Source: Scenedesmus sp. ARA3 (taxonomy: Eukaryota > Chlorophyta > Chlorophyceae > Sphaeropleales > Scenedesmaceae). From it: 64,000 nt of DNA. Where the stretch lies: assembly GCA_004335835.1 (NCBI GenBank), contig RWJK01000755.1, positions 1 through 64,000 on the forward strand. The letters are read 5' to 3'. Shown here in pieces: positions 29,901-41,300 of this stretch (the first letter of the stretch is position 1; each line of letters opens with the position of its first letter). The position numbers and the translations under genes were made by a program. A model generated the notes under the pieces. That model worked only from the letters and a program-made list of their open reading frames with translations, searched no databases and had not been told where the DNA came from.

Positions 29901-32900
29901 AGCTGCTGCCTGCCATGTGCAAGCTGGGAAACATCTGGGCATTGCCTTGGCACTTGCGGGTGTCGGGGTGCAGAGGCCGCCAACAGGCACTGCCTGGAAT
30001 GAATGATTGATCATGAATGAATGAGCTACGCGTTGCCTGGACAGCCTGTCACGGTGCACATGCGCTGATGTGAGCTCACACGTAACTGGCATGTGTCACA
30101 TTGTGGTTGCAGCAGTCTGCATTGTTGTCGTTCTTACAGACTGTTTCAAAGCATGCTGCAGCATATCCTGAACACTTGTTGAACCAGCAGGTAGTGCAGC
30201 AGTACGCACTGCTCTGGCAGGCACTGCATTGGTCGGCGCATTCGCCAGCCCCGACGAGTGGCAATAGTCCGTGTGCCGAAATGGCAAATAGCGGTTTATC
30301 GCAAACAATCAATGTGTCGTTTTGGGCCAGATCAATGTGCGACTGGCTGCTTTGAACTCGGGTTTATTGGGCTTCGGCAAGTAACACCTCAAAGCAGGTA
30401 ACTAAGGGCGTTTCATGCTGTAAATGCAGCAAATGGATATATTTTACATCCTATGTTCAATCGCTGGCCAGGCGTTTGCAAGCAGCTAGGCATCATCGCG
30501 GCACGCAAAGTGCTGCCTTTTGGGCTGCCTTGGGCGTGACCAGCCTGATAAACATGCCTCAGGCAAAATATCTGATGATGTGCTAGCGGGCATGAGGTGG
30601 CTAGGCACTGACGGGTGATGGCAGGTTGATGGGGAGATCCCTGCTGTGCTGCAGTTTCCGAGCACCCTTGGCTTCCTAAGCAACGTGAAAAGCACCACAA
30701 AGAGCGGTGAAAGGTAAGACACTTGTAGGCGTTTTAGATCTGCGGCAATGCATGCATCTTGTTGGCACAGCAGCAGGCAGTACGGCTGGCTGCGTTGGAC
30801 TCCACAGCAGCATGTGCCAGCCTCCATAAATGTTCCTATCATTTGCAGTGCAGCAGCACATCGACTATGCTTCGTTATTGCGCCTGCCACATTGTGCTGC
30901 AGCAGTTGCTTGAGAACTGGCCCTCCAAAACCCTGTAGTGTTGATGTGCTGCTGTCCCTGTGCTGCCGTTCCTCCCATCGCACTTCTACAGATTTGGCAT
31001 CACTTGAAAAAAAAATTTCTTCGCATTTTATTTTTTTTAAAAGATAAAATCAAAAATTCTTGGTTTCTCAAAAAACTGTTTTTTGCTTTTGCTTTTTTTA
31101 CTTCTCTGCTTTTTATCACTTTTACGCTTTTTATCACTTTTTTGCTTTGCTAGCACTCCGCTTATTAATTTCATGCTGCTGGGTGCCGATATGCAGATAC
31201 CTGAGCATACAGCGCTGTCCTCAGCAAGGTGAAAGCCCTCAGATCTGAGCAGCTGCCGCAACCTTGGACAGCTGCCATCTCGTTGTATCCAACGCATTTG
31301 CAGCACTTGCCGTGCTATTTGCGCAGCTGCTGGCGACAGATAAACAGAGTACGGCATACATTTGAGGCACGTTTTTCATGCAAACAGCTGGTGCATTCGC
31401 CTCAGATCTGTTCGGCCGAATGCTGCTGCAATCCTCTTGTACTGCTGTCTCTACCGCTGCATTATCTTGGCGATGCTGGTACCTTCAGCTGTTACTCATT
31501 TTGTTCCCCTGCTGCTGCCTGCAGACACCGCGCTGGTGTCACAGAGCCATCATGATGATCATTGCCGTGGCCCCCGTCCCTCAATCTTACAAGAAAGCTC
31601 CAACCTCGGACAACCACCATCCCTGCATAGTAGGTGGCACCTCAGATCAGCTATCCTCTGCTTAATGTGTGCATCTGCCACCTGATGATGCCTCACATCA
31701 GGCTGCCAATGCTCGATGAGCATCTGGCTGTGACCAGGCCCTGAAGAAAGGCTCTTGAAAGTAGCTAAAACCCCAACAGCCGCCATACTTTGCATTGTGC
31801 AAGTATCCGCCTCACGAGTGAAGAAGCAGCTCGCTGGGGTAGTGCCTGAGGCAATTTACAGTCCTGAGATGTGTTGTGTTGTATTGTACTGTTTTGTGAG
31901 GCAAGCATCATCCGCATTGTCTGAAGGGTATGTGCCACCTATCCCTGCAAAGGATGGCGTGGGTGAGACATGCACAACTCCATGCTGTCATGCCTTCCAG
32001 CTTCATGCGGCAAGCATAAGGCATGAGGCTTGAAGGCATGAGGTTCCTTCATGCTGGAGGTAGTAGCAGCATCATAGCTGTGGAACAGCAGTGTGGGATC
32101 GTGGCAGGGAGACAGGTCGGCAGCTGAATCAACGAAGCTCAACTGCAGAGATGTTCCTGCTGTGTTATTGTTAGGAGATGTGGTGCTTGCAGGCATCAGC
32201 ATGTGTTTGGCTTGCATGATGCTTACAACGTGCTTCAAGGGATCAGCATGTACTTGGCTTGCAAGATGCTTACGATGTGTTGTTGCTGGCAGCGTTATCT
32301 GCAGCACATGACAGCTGGTGTGTACAGGATTGCTCTCTGCTGTGCATGATATTTTGGTTTCTACGATATGCTGAGCCAAGGCGTGTATTCCTTGTTCTTT
32401 ACCCGCACGTTGTGCACAACATGATGCGTTGATCCTTTTCGTATCTCACACCTATGCTGGCAGTAAGATATGAAAAGCATCAAGGAAACCTGTGACATGT
32501 TGCAGCTGTGAAAACTGAGTCAATATGCACAACATTTATAGTGTGTGCAGAACATATGACAGCAGTGTGGTTGCCTGACCCATGATTGGATGGACTTCAG
32601 CGCTTTACTGCCTGAATGATTTTGCATGCTGCTGCTGTTGCTGCCCTTCCGCCACGCCTGGGCCTGTTGCTCAGAGCACTTCACCCCTCTCATGCACCTG
32701 TCTCCTGCTCAGCTGGCACCTGATCCATGTCATGTTTCTGTCCTGCCCTTGGCGCATGGCCCCTCCCTGGCGGCTGACCGTATCAACATTTATAATGTTG
32801 TTGCTACCTTGTACAACATACAACCAACTTAGATCTTGTTGTTGACGCACACCCATCATAAACGGAACTTAAATTGTTTTCATCCATGTCGTATTCCATG

Positions 32901-33157
32901 CCCACTATGCGCTCAGCAAGTTGCTGTCGAGTATGACAAGGATGAAAGCAACCTGTGGCATGTTGCAGTTGATATGAACAACTTGAGACGCACATCTTGT
33001 TTGCGCGCTTGCAGAACAGAAGGCCGCATTGTGGATACTCGCACATGCATGCCTGAACTTTGGTGCTTCAGTTCTTGACTGCTTACGCCGACTGCTGGTG
33101 CTGCTGCCAGGCTGCTTGGTCTGCTTCACCTGCATACCCCAGTAAGCCATGTCCACA
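29901..33157. other. Gene-poor region, left part
   Basis: I see no exon series I can support. It includes an AT-rich patch at 31005-31160 with poly-A and poly-T runs, unlike the surrounding DNA. Isolated open frames lack family signatures and have no consistent splice context. Confidence 0.4.
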
Positions 33158-33200
33158 NNNNNNNNNNNNNNNNNNNNNNNNNNNNNNNNNNNNNNNNNNN
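33158..33200. other. Assembly gap of 43 N
   Basis: The run of N is flanked by C-rich sequence (CACCCACCCACCCCCACCCC on the right), a likely cause of the gap. A single further ambiguous base is at 59417. Any open frame spanning the gap is meaningless. Confidence 0.99.
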
Positions 33201-33785
33201 CACCCACCCACCCCCACCCCAGTCATGTTGGGCATCATTGCAAACACAACAAGGAAACTGACAAAGTTGCACATGTTGCTCCCATGTCACCCCGCCCCCC
33301 TTGCCTCCCGTAGGCATCTGTCCACTCAAGTGCCTAACCCCCATACGCCTTGTCCCCTCCCTGGCGCCTGCCATCCCGCCATGCTGGCGCCTGTCCCCTT
33401 GCCTTTGGCACACAGAGCCATCCCCTGCGTGGTGCGTTTCCCTATTCAACACATTGCCACACAGTTTCCGGATTGAACCCACCACAGGCTATAGCACAGT
33501 ACTGCTCCGCTCATAGGGTGATGGTTTGTACATGTAGCACTGGATTTAGAGGGAAACACAGTAGCCTCCCTCGCACCTGCCCCGTCCCTGGCGCCTGTCC
33601 CTTCTCTTCCGAATCGAGTCACCTCTGCAGTGATTGCCGTGAACAGCCGTCCCTAAGGGTGCTGCCGTGTCAGCAGCTGGCACATGGAGGTGAGTTCTGC
33701 TACTGAAGTTCATCAGGTGCGTGTATGTGTAGTGTACACCGTTCCTCACCTTCCTGATAGTGTGTTGCACGCTGCCTTTGCCAAC

Positions 33786-35092
33786 ATGGCGCCGGCAGGT
33801 GTGCACCAAGCAATCAGAAAGGTGCAGCTTGTGACGTGCTGCGGACATGTTGCGCAGTCGTCACTCATCCCTGATATGTACCGTGCCAAACATGGTCAGT
33901 GGGTGGCTGGCTTGCCCGCCATCCTCTCCCTCCTCATTGCTGCCGGTGTGGCTGTTGGACGTTTGCAGAGCTGTGTATAGCTCTTGGTTTTCTGTTTGTT
34001 CCTCACGCAGTTGTGCATTGCAGCCCTTGGAGGAGCAAAGCACCGTGGAGGAAGATGCGTCACCACTGCTGTGACCGCGGGTGCCGTGCTTTGGGGTGGT
34101 CTTCTGAAACAGGTGGCTGTGTGTAGTCCCTGCCGCCATCAAATGCGGCTGTGTTGTTTTCTGTAAAGTCTGCTGTAAAGCTGTTACGAAATATCTTTGA
34201 TAAATCGCTGTGGCAGAACGCATCTGCTGCGGCCGACCTAGCAATGTGATCTCTTACAGTTGCCAGCATGCTGTGAAGCTGTTGCGAGTTCTCTTTGTTA
34301 AGTCGCTGTCGCAGAATGCATCTGCAACGGCCGACCTAGCAATGTCAGCTCTTACAGTTGCCAGCATGCCATCTCTGGGCACAGCGCAATGACATTGGGT
34401 CTCACAGCGCTAGCAGGGTAAGCAACACCTGACTCTGCTGACTGTAGATGATTGCATCCAGAGAGTTGAAACCAGTCCAGTCCAAGGCCATGTGAATTGA
34501 GAGCTTCTGCTCGCTTTTATGTTACGTTACGTCACTATGCTTGCTGCAAAATGCAGGCACTTACCAAGCTCCTTGTTGACCTCACCTGCACACCGGCAGC
34601 CCCATGCAACAGCTATTGTCACCTTTTCAACTGACCAACTACCGCCTCCTCCTGGTGATGTTTTCATGCTTTTCATGATGCACGCCACCTGCAAGGCATC
34701 CTGTCCCTCACTTGTTGTTTGAGTTGCTTGCCTTGCCTGCCACCATGACATTGTTTTCTGCAGGTGTTGGAGGAAAAGAGGAGCTACCTCCTAAGGCTTG
34801 TCATGGCCTGACCTGTGGCTGTTGTATGAACAGGTGCCAGCCCTACACCATCAGGCCCGCTGTTGGAGGGAACAGGAGCTACCTCCTTAGGCGCCAAAGT
34901 GCCCAAAGGCCCCCAACAAAGCCCCCCCCCCACCCCCAAGCGAGAAAGCGCCCAGACCTGCTGCCTGACACCAGTGCTTCTCCAGGTGAGCTGCTGTGTT
35001 ATGTTATTGGGTTAAGTCTGGCTTTTGCCACGCAGCAAGGGTGCTGCTTGAGCCAGATGCCAGGCTGCAAGCAACTCTTTTTAACTCTCTAA
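33786..35092 (+). CDS. Possible multi-exon gene, unrecognised
   Basis: Weak candidate. A segment ending near 33961 reads HGQWVAGLPAILSLLIAAGV, which could be a membrane span. A second at about 34021-34111 (GGAKHRGGRCVTTAVTAGAV, then LWGGLLKQ) starts after TGCATTGCAG and can be joined to the first in phase. Two tandem segments at about 34170-34250 and 34270-34391 encode AVKLLRxLFxKSLxQNASA and the second ends in TGA. A further segment near 34764-34990 (EKRSYLLR) repeats too. The tandem copies match the exon-boundary pattern of confident genes, which is the main reason to list it. No family is recognised, and starts and ends are guesses. Confidence 0.22.
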
Positions 35093-38000
35093 AGTAAGTT
35101 GCCGGTTGAAAGCCTCACTTCAGATTTATGTATGTCGTGTGACGTGTTGCAGTGATGGTGTGTTGTGCACTATTGGGCAAGCGTGGTATGTCTCCACTGC
35201 TTTAGGCAGTGTGAAGTGTCACACTTTCAGCTACTGGTGCGCTTGCGAGCTCTAGTGTGCTTGCAGCACAATTGTGTGCTGCGGTGGCTGCTCTGCAACT
35301 GTGCAATTTAACGCTGTTGTCGTTGCCATCGCCTAGCTGCGGTGGTGGCCCCAGCAACGTCGAGTTGCACCGCTCCTAGCTAGCCTGGGCAGCTTGAGCA
35401 GTCGGTGTGCCGGCCTTGCGCAGCACAGCACTGCTGCTGTTTGTGCATTTTAAGAAGAGGCTTGCTGCTGTGTCAGCTACTCCGGAGCTCATGTGCAGCA
35501 GCGCACTGCGCACATCATGCACAGCGCAATGCACTTTCCTGAGCAAGTGTTGACACGTATGCTGCTGGCTGCACTGCACTGTTTCTCTCGCCTCCTCCCC
35601 CCCTCCCCCCGGCAAATCTCATGTCCGGCCTGACGCATCCCCTCGATCGCAGGCCCCCTCTCTGACGCTCGTTACTGCCACTGCCTGCTCTCCACCTGGC
35701 TGTTGCATAAAAGTAAGGCGCATGCAACGCTCCCTCCTGGAGCCTGCCAGGTGCATGATTTGTGGCATTGCGGCGAAGCAGCGCACATGTGTACGCAACC
35801 GCATGCCGCAGCATGCAGCAGCTGCATGGTTTCCATGTAGCTTGCACTGCAGGCAACAATGTGCCGGACCCAGCTGTAGCTGTGTATTGTTTGAGAGATT
35901 AAGAGAGGATAGTTACATGTGGGTCCTGGCACCATCTTAATGCATACAAGTGGGCGGCTGGTCCTCACTTTTGTGAGCATTATTAGCCAACTTGTGGGCA
36001 GTAAACTATGTTGCTGGCTCCCCAAAGTGGCACAGTTGCACAATGCATCCGTGCTGGCCTTTTCAGCAGGCCTGCTGAGGGGCCAGGGCAGGTCCAGCGT
36101 ATACTCCTGAAGAGCCCGCGCACGAGTGCTGTTGCTGTTCCGGAAGACACCCCAGACCTGCAACTGCGTCGCGTTGTTGTGTATGTGGTGGCACTCCAGA
36201 GCAGCCACACATGTATGTGCATACGTACGTATAAACACGCGTATTTATGTAGCTGCAACCATGCCAATGTGGTGGCGGCTGCCTTCAACACAGTACGCGG
36301 CTGTTTTCTTAGTCAATGTCCACGTGTCCTTCGCGGATGCTGCCAAGACAACAGCTGGGCACTGTTTCAAGGCACAAACTGTGGCATTGCAGATGAGGAG
36401 CTGGCCTAGCAAACTGCCAAGTGCAGCACTCGCATAAACAGCAATTCTGGCTGCACCGGGTGCACTGCATGACGCTTGTGACGATTGCTAGGCAGTTGTA
36501 AGGCAACGCTGCCAGGAAGGTGCGTGGTGTGCTGCTGAATGCTTTCATCTCTGTTGATAACTACTCCACATCAACATGCTGCTGCAAGGCCGCCGTGCAG
36601 AGACAGAGTCACTGCCATTACCAGGATAACTCCAGAGGTAGTGCGCCAGCTGGAGCACAAGCGTCACAGCACCATCGGCAATACAGCACCACCATTGCGC
36701 ATCCGCCAGCACCAATGACATCATCATCAAGTTATGTCATGTTACAACTCAAGGCGTCGCCCGCCACTAGCAAGGCATGGGGGCGCTCTACTACTGCGGC
36801 GCTGCACACAGTCTGTGGCATCAGAGGTGCTGATCTGATCTGGCTGACATTAGCGGCAGACTCTTGTAGTAAAAGCGTTAATTATCTTGAGCAGCCTGAA
36901 CGGTTTCAACTGGGCAAGTCAGCACAGTTTTGCCACCTTCACCACTGTGATGCGGTCGAACATCCCACTGCCAGCTCCGATGCTAGACCGATGGTTTCAG
37001 TGCTGACTTTCAGCCATGTATATTGAGCATTATTTGACCAATGAATGGCTTGCTTGATTTGCTTGGTAACCTGATCAGCTTGTATGTTGCTTCTGCATCT
37101 CTTACTGCGGCGGCAAGTCAAAGTGAGTGGTGATCATGAAAAGAGTCTGTCTTGACTGCACAGCTCTTCCTCTCAATGAGCTTGCCTGTCAAGTGCCGTG
37201 TGCGTAGCACGACATATCTTTTACATCAAGAATGCCCGTTACTTACGGCAGCCCACTACAAATGTCAAGGCAGCCGCACTAAGCACGCATCGGGTTTGAA
37301 TTCGCCCAAACGTAATGCAGCCATAAAACAAGTGTGCACAGAACTTCTCTGCAGTGCATCGACAGCACACAAGCAAGCCAAAGACACGTCCATAAGCAAC
37401 GACGAGGCAGGGAACACTTTGCAAACCACAGCATGCCACTGCAAATGCACTGTGCGAGTGAAGGTGAGAAAGCAACCAGCAACAACGAGTATCATTGATG
37501 CATGTCCTACATAGGGTGTCACTAGGCTGCCACACTGCGGTCCACGCTGTAGCGTGGAGCAGCAAAGGCTGCTGAGCGTTGAACCACAAGGATGCCACTT
37601 TTGCACAGCAAGTGCTTGTGCTTTGCACCATTCAAAAGCCCACCATACCACAGCTGCTGCAGACGACTTTGGGTGATCACAGTATTTCGATCTTGGCAAA
37701 TTTCTACTGACATGCCCAGACACAACAAGGCAAGTGCCGCTGCTTGCTTTGCACCGACATTGTGCAGCGCAGCGCAACACTCACAACACAAACTCAACAC
37801 TACCTTATATAAACTGTATGGCAAACATGAAGATTGCGCAGGCCAGGCCGCACCGGTACAGCAGCATCTGCCTGATCCCATTGCAGCACTGCTAGGCTTC
37901 ACACTACATGACTGCTGCAAAAGCCATGCATCAAGGGTTGATTTTTGAAACCCCCAGTTGGGACACACTGGTACGGAAAAGATGCGAACTTTCAAACCAC

Positions 38001-38341
38001 TACAACTGCAACCGCCAACTGCAAGCGCACATACTGCACTGGCATCACAGACAAACAATCGCCAAAAAGGCATGGCCAGCATGCTGGCCATGCTCCACCC
38101 TGCAACATCTGCAGCAGCACGCAGCACATCAACTTGCAGGAACGTTGCTCAGTCAGTCAGCCAGTCACCCACAGCTTACAGGAACTCCAGCCTTGCTCGC
38201 TGCTGCCTGTACCAGCCACACTTGCTGCTGCTGCCTCCCCATTTGCCTCGTTCCCTGCAACTGCCAGTAATCCACCAGTAAAGCAAACGCCCTCTGCTGC
38301 TGCCGCTGCCAGCTTGCAGGAATGCAAGCCATGTGCCCTGC
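35093..38341. other. Gene-poor region, right part
   Basis: Open frames at 36520-37026 (168 aa) and 37152-37514 (120 aa) have no recognisable domain and I do not call them. Segment 35902-35939 matches 52773-52810 in inverse orientation over 38 bp. Near 38180-38340 the 3' end of the Ala/Gln-rich gene's last exon is echoed in two similar units of about 110 bp (GGCAGCAGYGAGCARGGC...CCTGYAAGCTG). Confidence 0.35.
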
Positions 38342-41300
38342 TCACTGCTGCCGGCACTGCCCAGGCTTTGCTGCTGGTGGCGCTTCCACTGACCCGCTAG
38401 CCTTGCGGCCAGCATCCTCACCGCTGTTGCTGTTATTTGCAGCCCCAGCACCCAGCGTCACCTTGCAGCCCTTCACCACCTTCACATTGCTGCTGCCGCT
38501 GCTGCCGACGCCGCCACCCAGCCCACCACTGCCGCCGCTCGCCTGCAGCTGCCTTGCTAGCGCCTCAACCTTGCCCCGCACTCTCCCGCCGCCGCCGCTG
38601 CTGCTGCCAATGCCGTCTGCTGCTCCATTGCCGCTGATGCTGCGGCGGCGCTTGCCGCGGCTGTCGCTGCTGCGGCGCCGCCGCAGGCTGCTGCTGCCCT
38701 GGCTGGTCAAACTTTGACCGGATGTTTGACCGAAGACCAAGCGGTCAAAGATGTCAGCGACGATGTCAGTGACGGCTGCATCTATGTCTGGCCGGTAGTT
38801 GCGTGGCCGCCGCTGCTGCCGCCGCTGCCGCTGCTTCAGGCGGGGCGCTGGCTCTGCTCCTACTCCTCGCAGTGCCGCTGCAACCAGCTGCCGCACCTGC
38901 ACACAAACAATGCAGATAGGCACAGTGAAGGCAGCACAGCAGGGAGGCGGGCGAGGAACCGATGTAATGTGGAGAAAAGAGGCAGCAAGACGGAGGCAAC
39001 TACAATCACAGTGCAGCTCTGCAGCGCAGCCAGCTGGCTGCAATGGTACTCAGCACAGCAGCACCTAACAATGGGTCATGCACGACAGCGGAAACCTCCT
39101 AGTCAGCTGACACAGTACATGTGTGCCAGCTGCTGGCACCAATCCTGCAAACTCTCACCTCTGGCAGGATGCTGTCATCCACTTACACCTCCTCCCACTC
39201 ATCTTCAGATTGAACTTCATCCTCATCACTGGCGTGAACTTCCAAACTCACACCCTGAACTTCCAGTCCCAAAGTGCAACAACGCACCGAGCAACAACTA
39301 CAGTGCATGCGCGACAGTAACACCATTGGAACACAACAGTTGACAGCAGCACAGGGCAACCACACTGCTGCCATAAATGAAAAACAATTTCAAGACACAA
39401 TTTGCAACTTCTCACCTCTGGCAGGATGCCGTCATCCACTTCCACCTCCTCCCACTCATCTTCAGACTGAACTTCGTCCTCCTCGCTGGCGTGAACATCG
39501 CCCTGAACTTCCAAACTCACACTGCGCCGGCCCCGGCTGATAGCTGCAGCAGGCAGCTGCGGCTGCACCAGCTGTGCAACAGCATTGGCCACAAGCTGCT
39601 GAACCTCAGGCTCAATGCCAGCCCTTGGCACGTAACTGGCATTCACAGGCGCTGCTGCTGATCTGCTGCTGCTGCTGCTGCCAGCAGCTGATGCCTGGCG
39701 CTCTGCCTTCTTCCGCTGCTCCCGCTGCTTGCGCGTAGACTCCTTTTCCGTTGCTGCTGCTGCTGCCCCTGCTGCAGCTGCCGGCGCCGACGGTTTGACC
39801 TGCTGCTGCTGCTGCTGCTGCTTGGCCGGCTGCTGCTGCTTCGAAGCTGGCTGCTTCTCTGCCGCTGCTGGCTGCTGCTTACCGCCCTTGCCTTGCTGCT
39901 TCTCAAGAACAGCTGCTGCTGCCTGCTTCTTCCCTCCAGAAGCAGCAGCATCCTTAAAGCTGTCCTTGACCTGCTGCTGCTGCTTCTTGCCGGCCTGCTG
40001 GCTGCTGCTGCCGCTGCCAGCTGCGGCCGGCCCTGTTGCTGCTGCTGCTGCGCGGTCCTTTGCAACGCCTGCAAGTGCCCCCTTGAAAGCAGCAAGGCCT
40101 CCAGGCCCCAGCAGAGCAGCAGCACGCTTCCTGGGGGGCTCCCCAGAGCCCCCTGCTGCTGCTGCTGCTGAGTCTGTGGGTACGGCTCTGGTGGGTCGCT
40201 CCCGTTCCCTCTCCCGCTCCTTATTTGCTGCTGCCACTGCTGCTGCTGCTGCCGACGCCGGGCCGCCCTTGCCCTGCTGCTGCTGCTGCTGCCCGCGCTG
40301 CTGCTGCTGTGGCGGCGCCGCTGGTGCAGGGTGCTGCTGCTCTCTGGGGTGGTGCTGCTCACGGCCCCGTAGGTCGTGCTGCTGCCATGTCGGCGGCTGC
40401 GCTTGGCGGTTCTTGCCGCCCTGCACGACGCCAAACTGCTGCTGCTGTTGCTGCTGCATACGGTGCTGCTCTGTTGCAGCGTCCCGTGCTGCTGCTGCCA
40501 GCGCTGCTGCTGCTGCTCCTCCCGGCCCACCCATACCTGGCCTGGCGGGCTTGCCTGGTGGGCCGCCGGCGGCGGCTGCTAAACCCTTGCCAGCCCCAGG
40601 AGGCCCAAACCCTGCAGGACCGCCGCCGGGTGCTGCTCCAGCAGTACCTGGGCCTCCCATCTTCTTGGCAAACCCTGGAGGGGCGCTGCTGCCACCTGCT
40701 GCTGCTGCTGCTGCTGCTGGGCCACCTGCAACCTTACTGCCAGGTGCACCAGGGGGGCCGTGAGGATGCATGCCCATACCTCCGCCGCTGCTGCGTGCTG
40801 CTGCTGCTGCAGAGCCCTGAGCCCCAGGCGGGGCTGGGCCCTGGCTAGACCCTAAACCACTGCCAGGCTTCTTGAACCCTGGCGGTGCTGTGTCTGAAGC
40901 GTCAGACGCCAGCCGGTTCAGGTGTTGCTGCTGCAGGTTAGGCCTGCCAGGAGGAGCCGGCACACCCCGCTGCTGCTGCTGCTGCTGCATGGCTGGGGTT
41001 TTGCGGGGCCCGCCAAACCCTGCAGGCGCGTCATCGTCATCTGCAGAGTGCCTGGGGCCCCCAGCAGCAGCAGCATGACCTGGCGCTGCTGCTGCTGCTG
41101 GTCCTCGCCTGCCCACAGCACCGGGTGGGTGTGCATGTGGTGGTGGGGGTGGCGGTACGCCGTACTGCCCTGGCTGCTGCTGCTGCTGCTGTTGAGGGGC
41201 TCCATGTAGGGCTGCTGCTGTACTTCCTCCGGAAGCTGCTGCTGTTGCTGCTGCCCCTGCCGTAACCTGCTGCTGCTGCTGCTGGGGTACCTGTGGCATC

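Noticed and set aside
33060..33485. Open frames crossing the N gap
   Set aside because: Contain unknown bases; nothing can be inferred.
36520..37514. Open frames of 168 and 120 aa in the gene-poor region
   Set aside because: No recognisable motif or splice partner; kept only as a note.
38342..39416. Possible SECIS-binding-protein-2 identity for the Ala/Gln-rich gene, from DAAVTDIVADIFDRLVF near its C-terminus
   Set aside because: The L7Ae RNA-binding domain that should follow is absent; the resemblance is short and could be chance.
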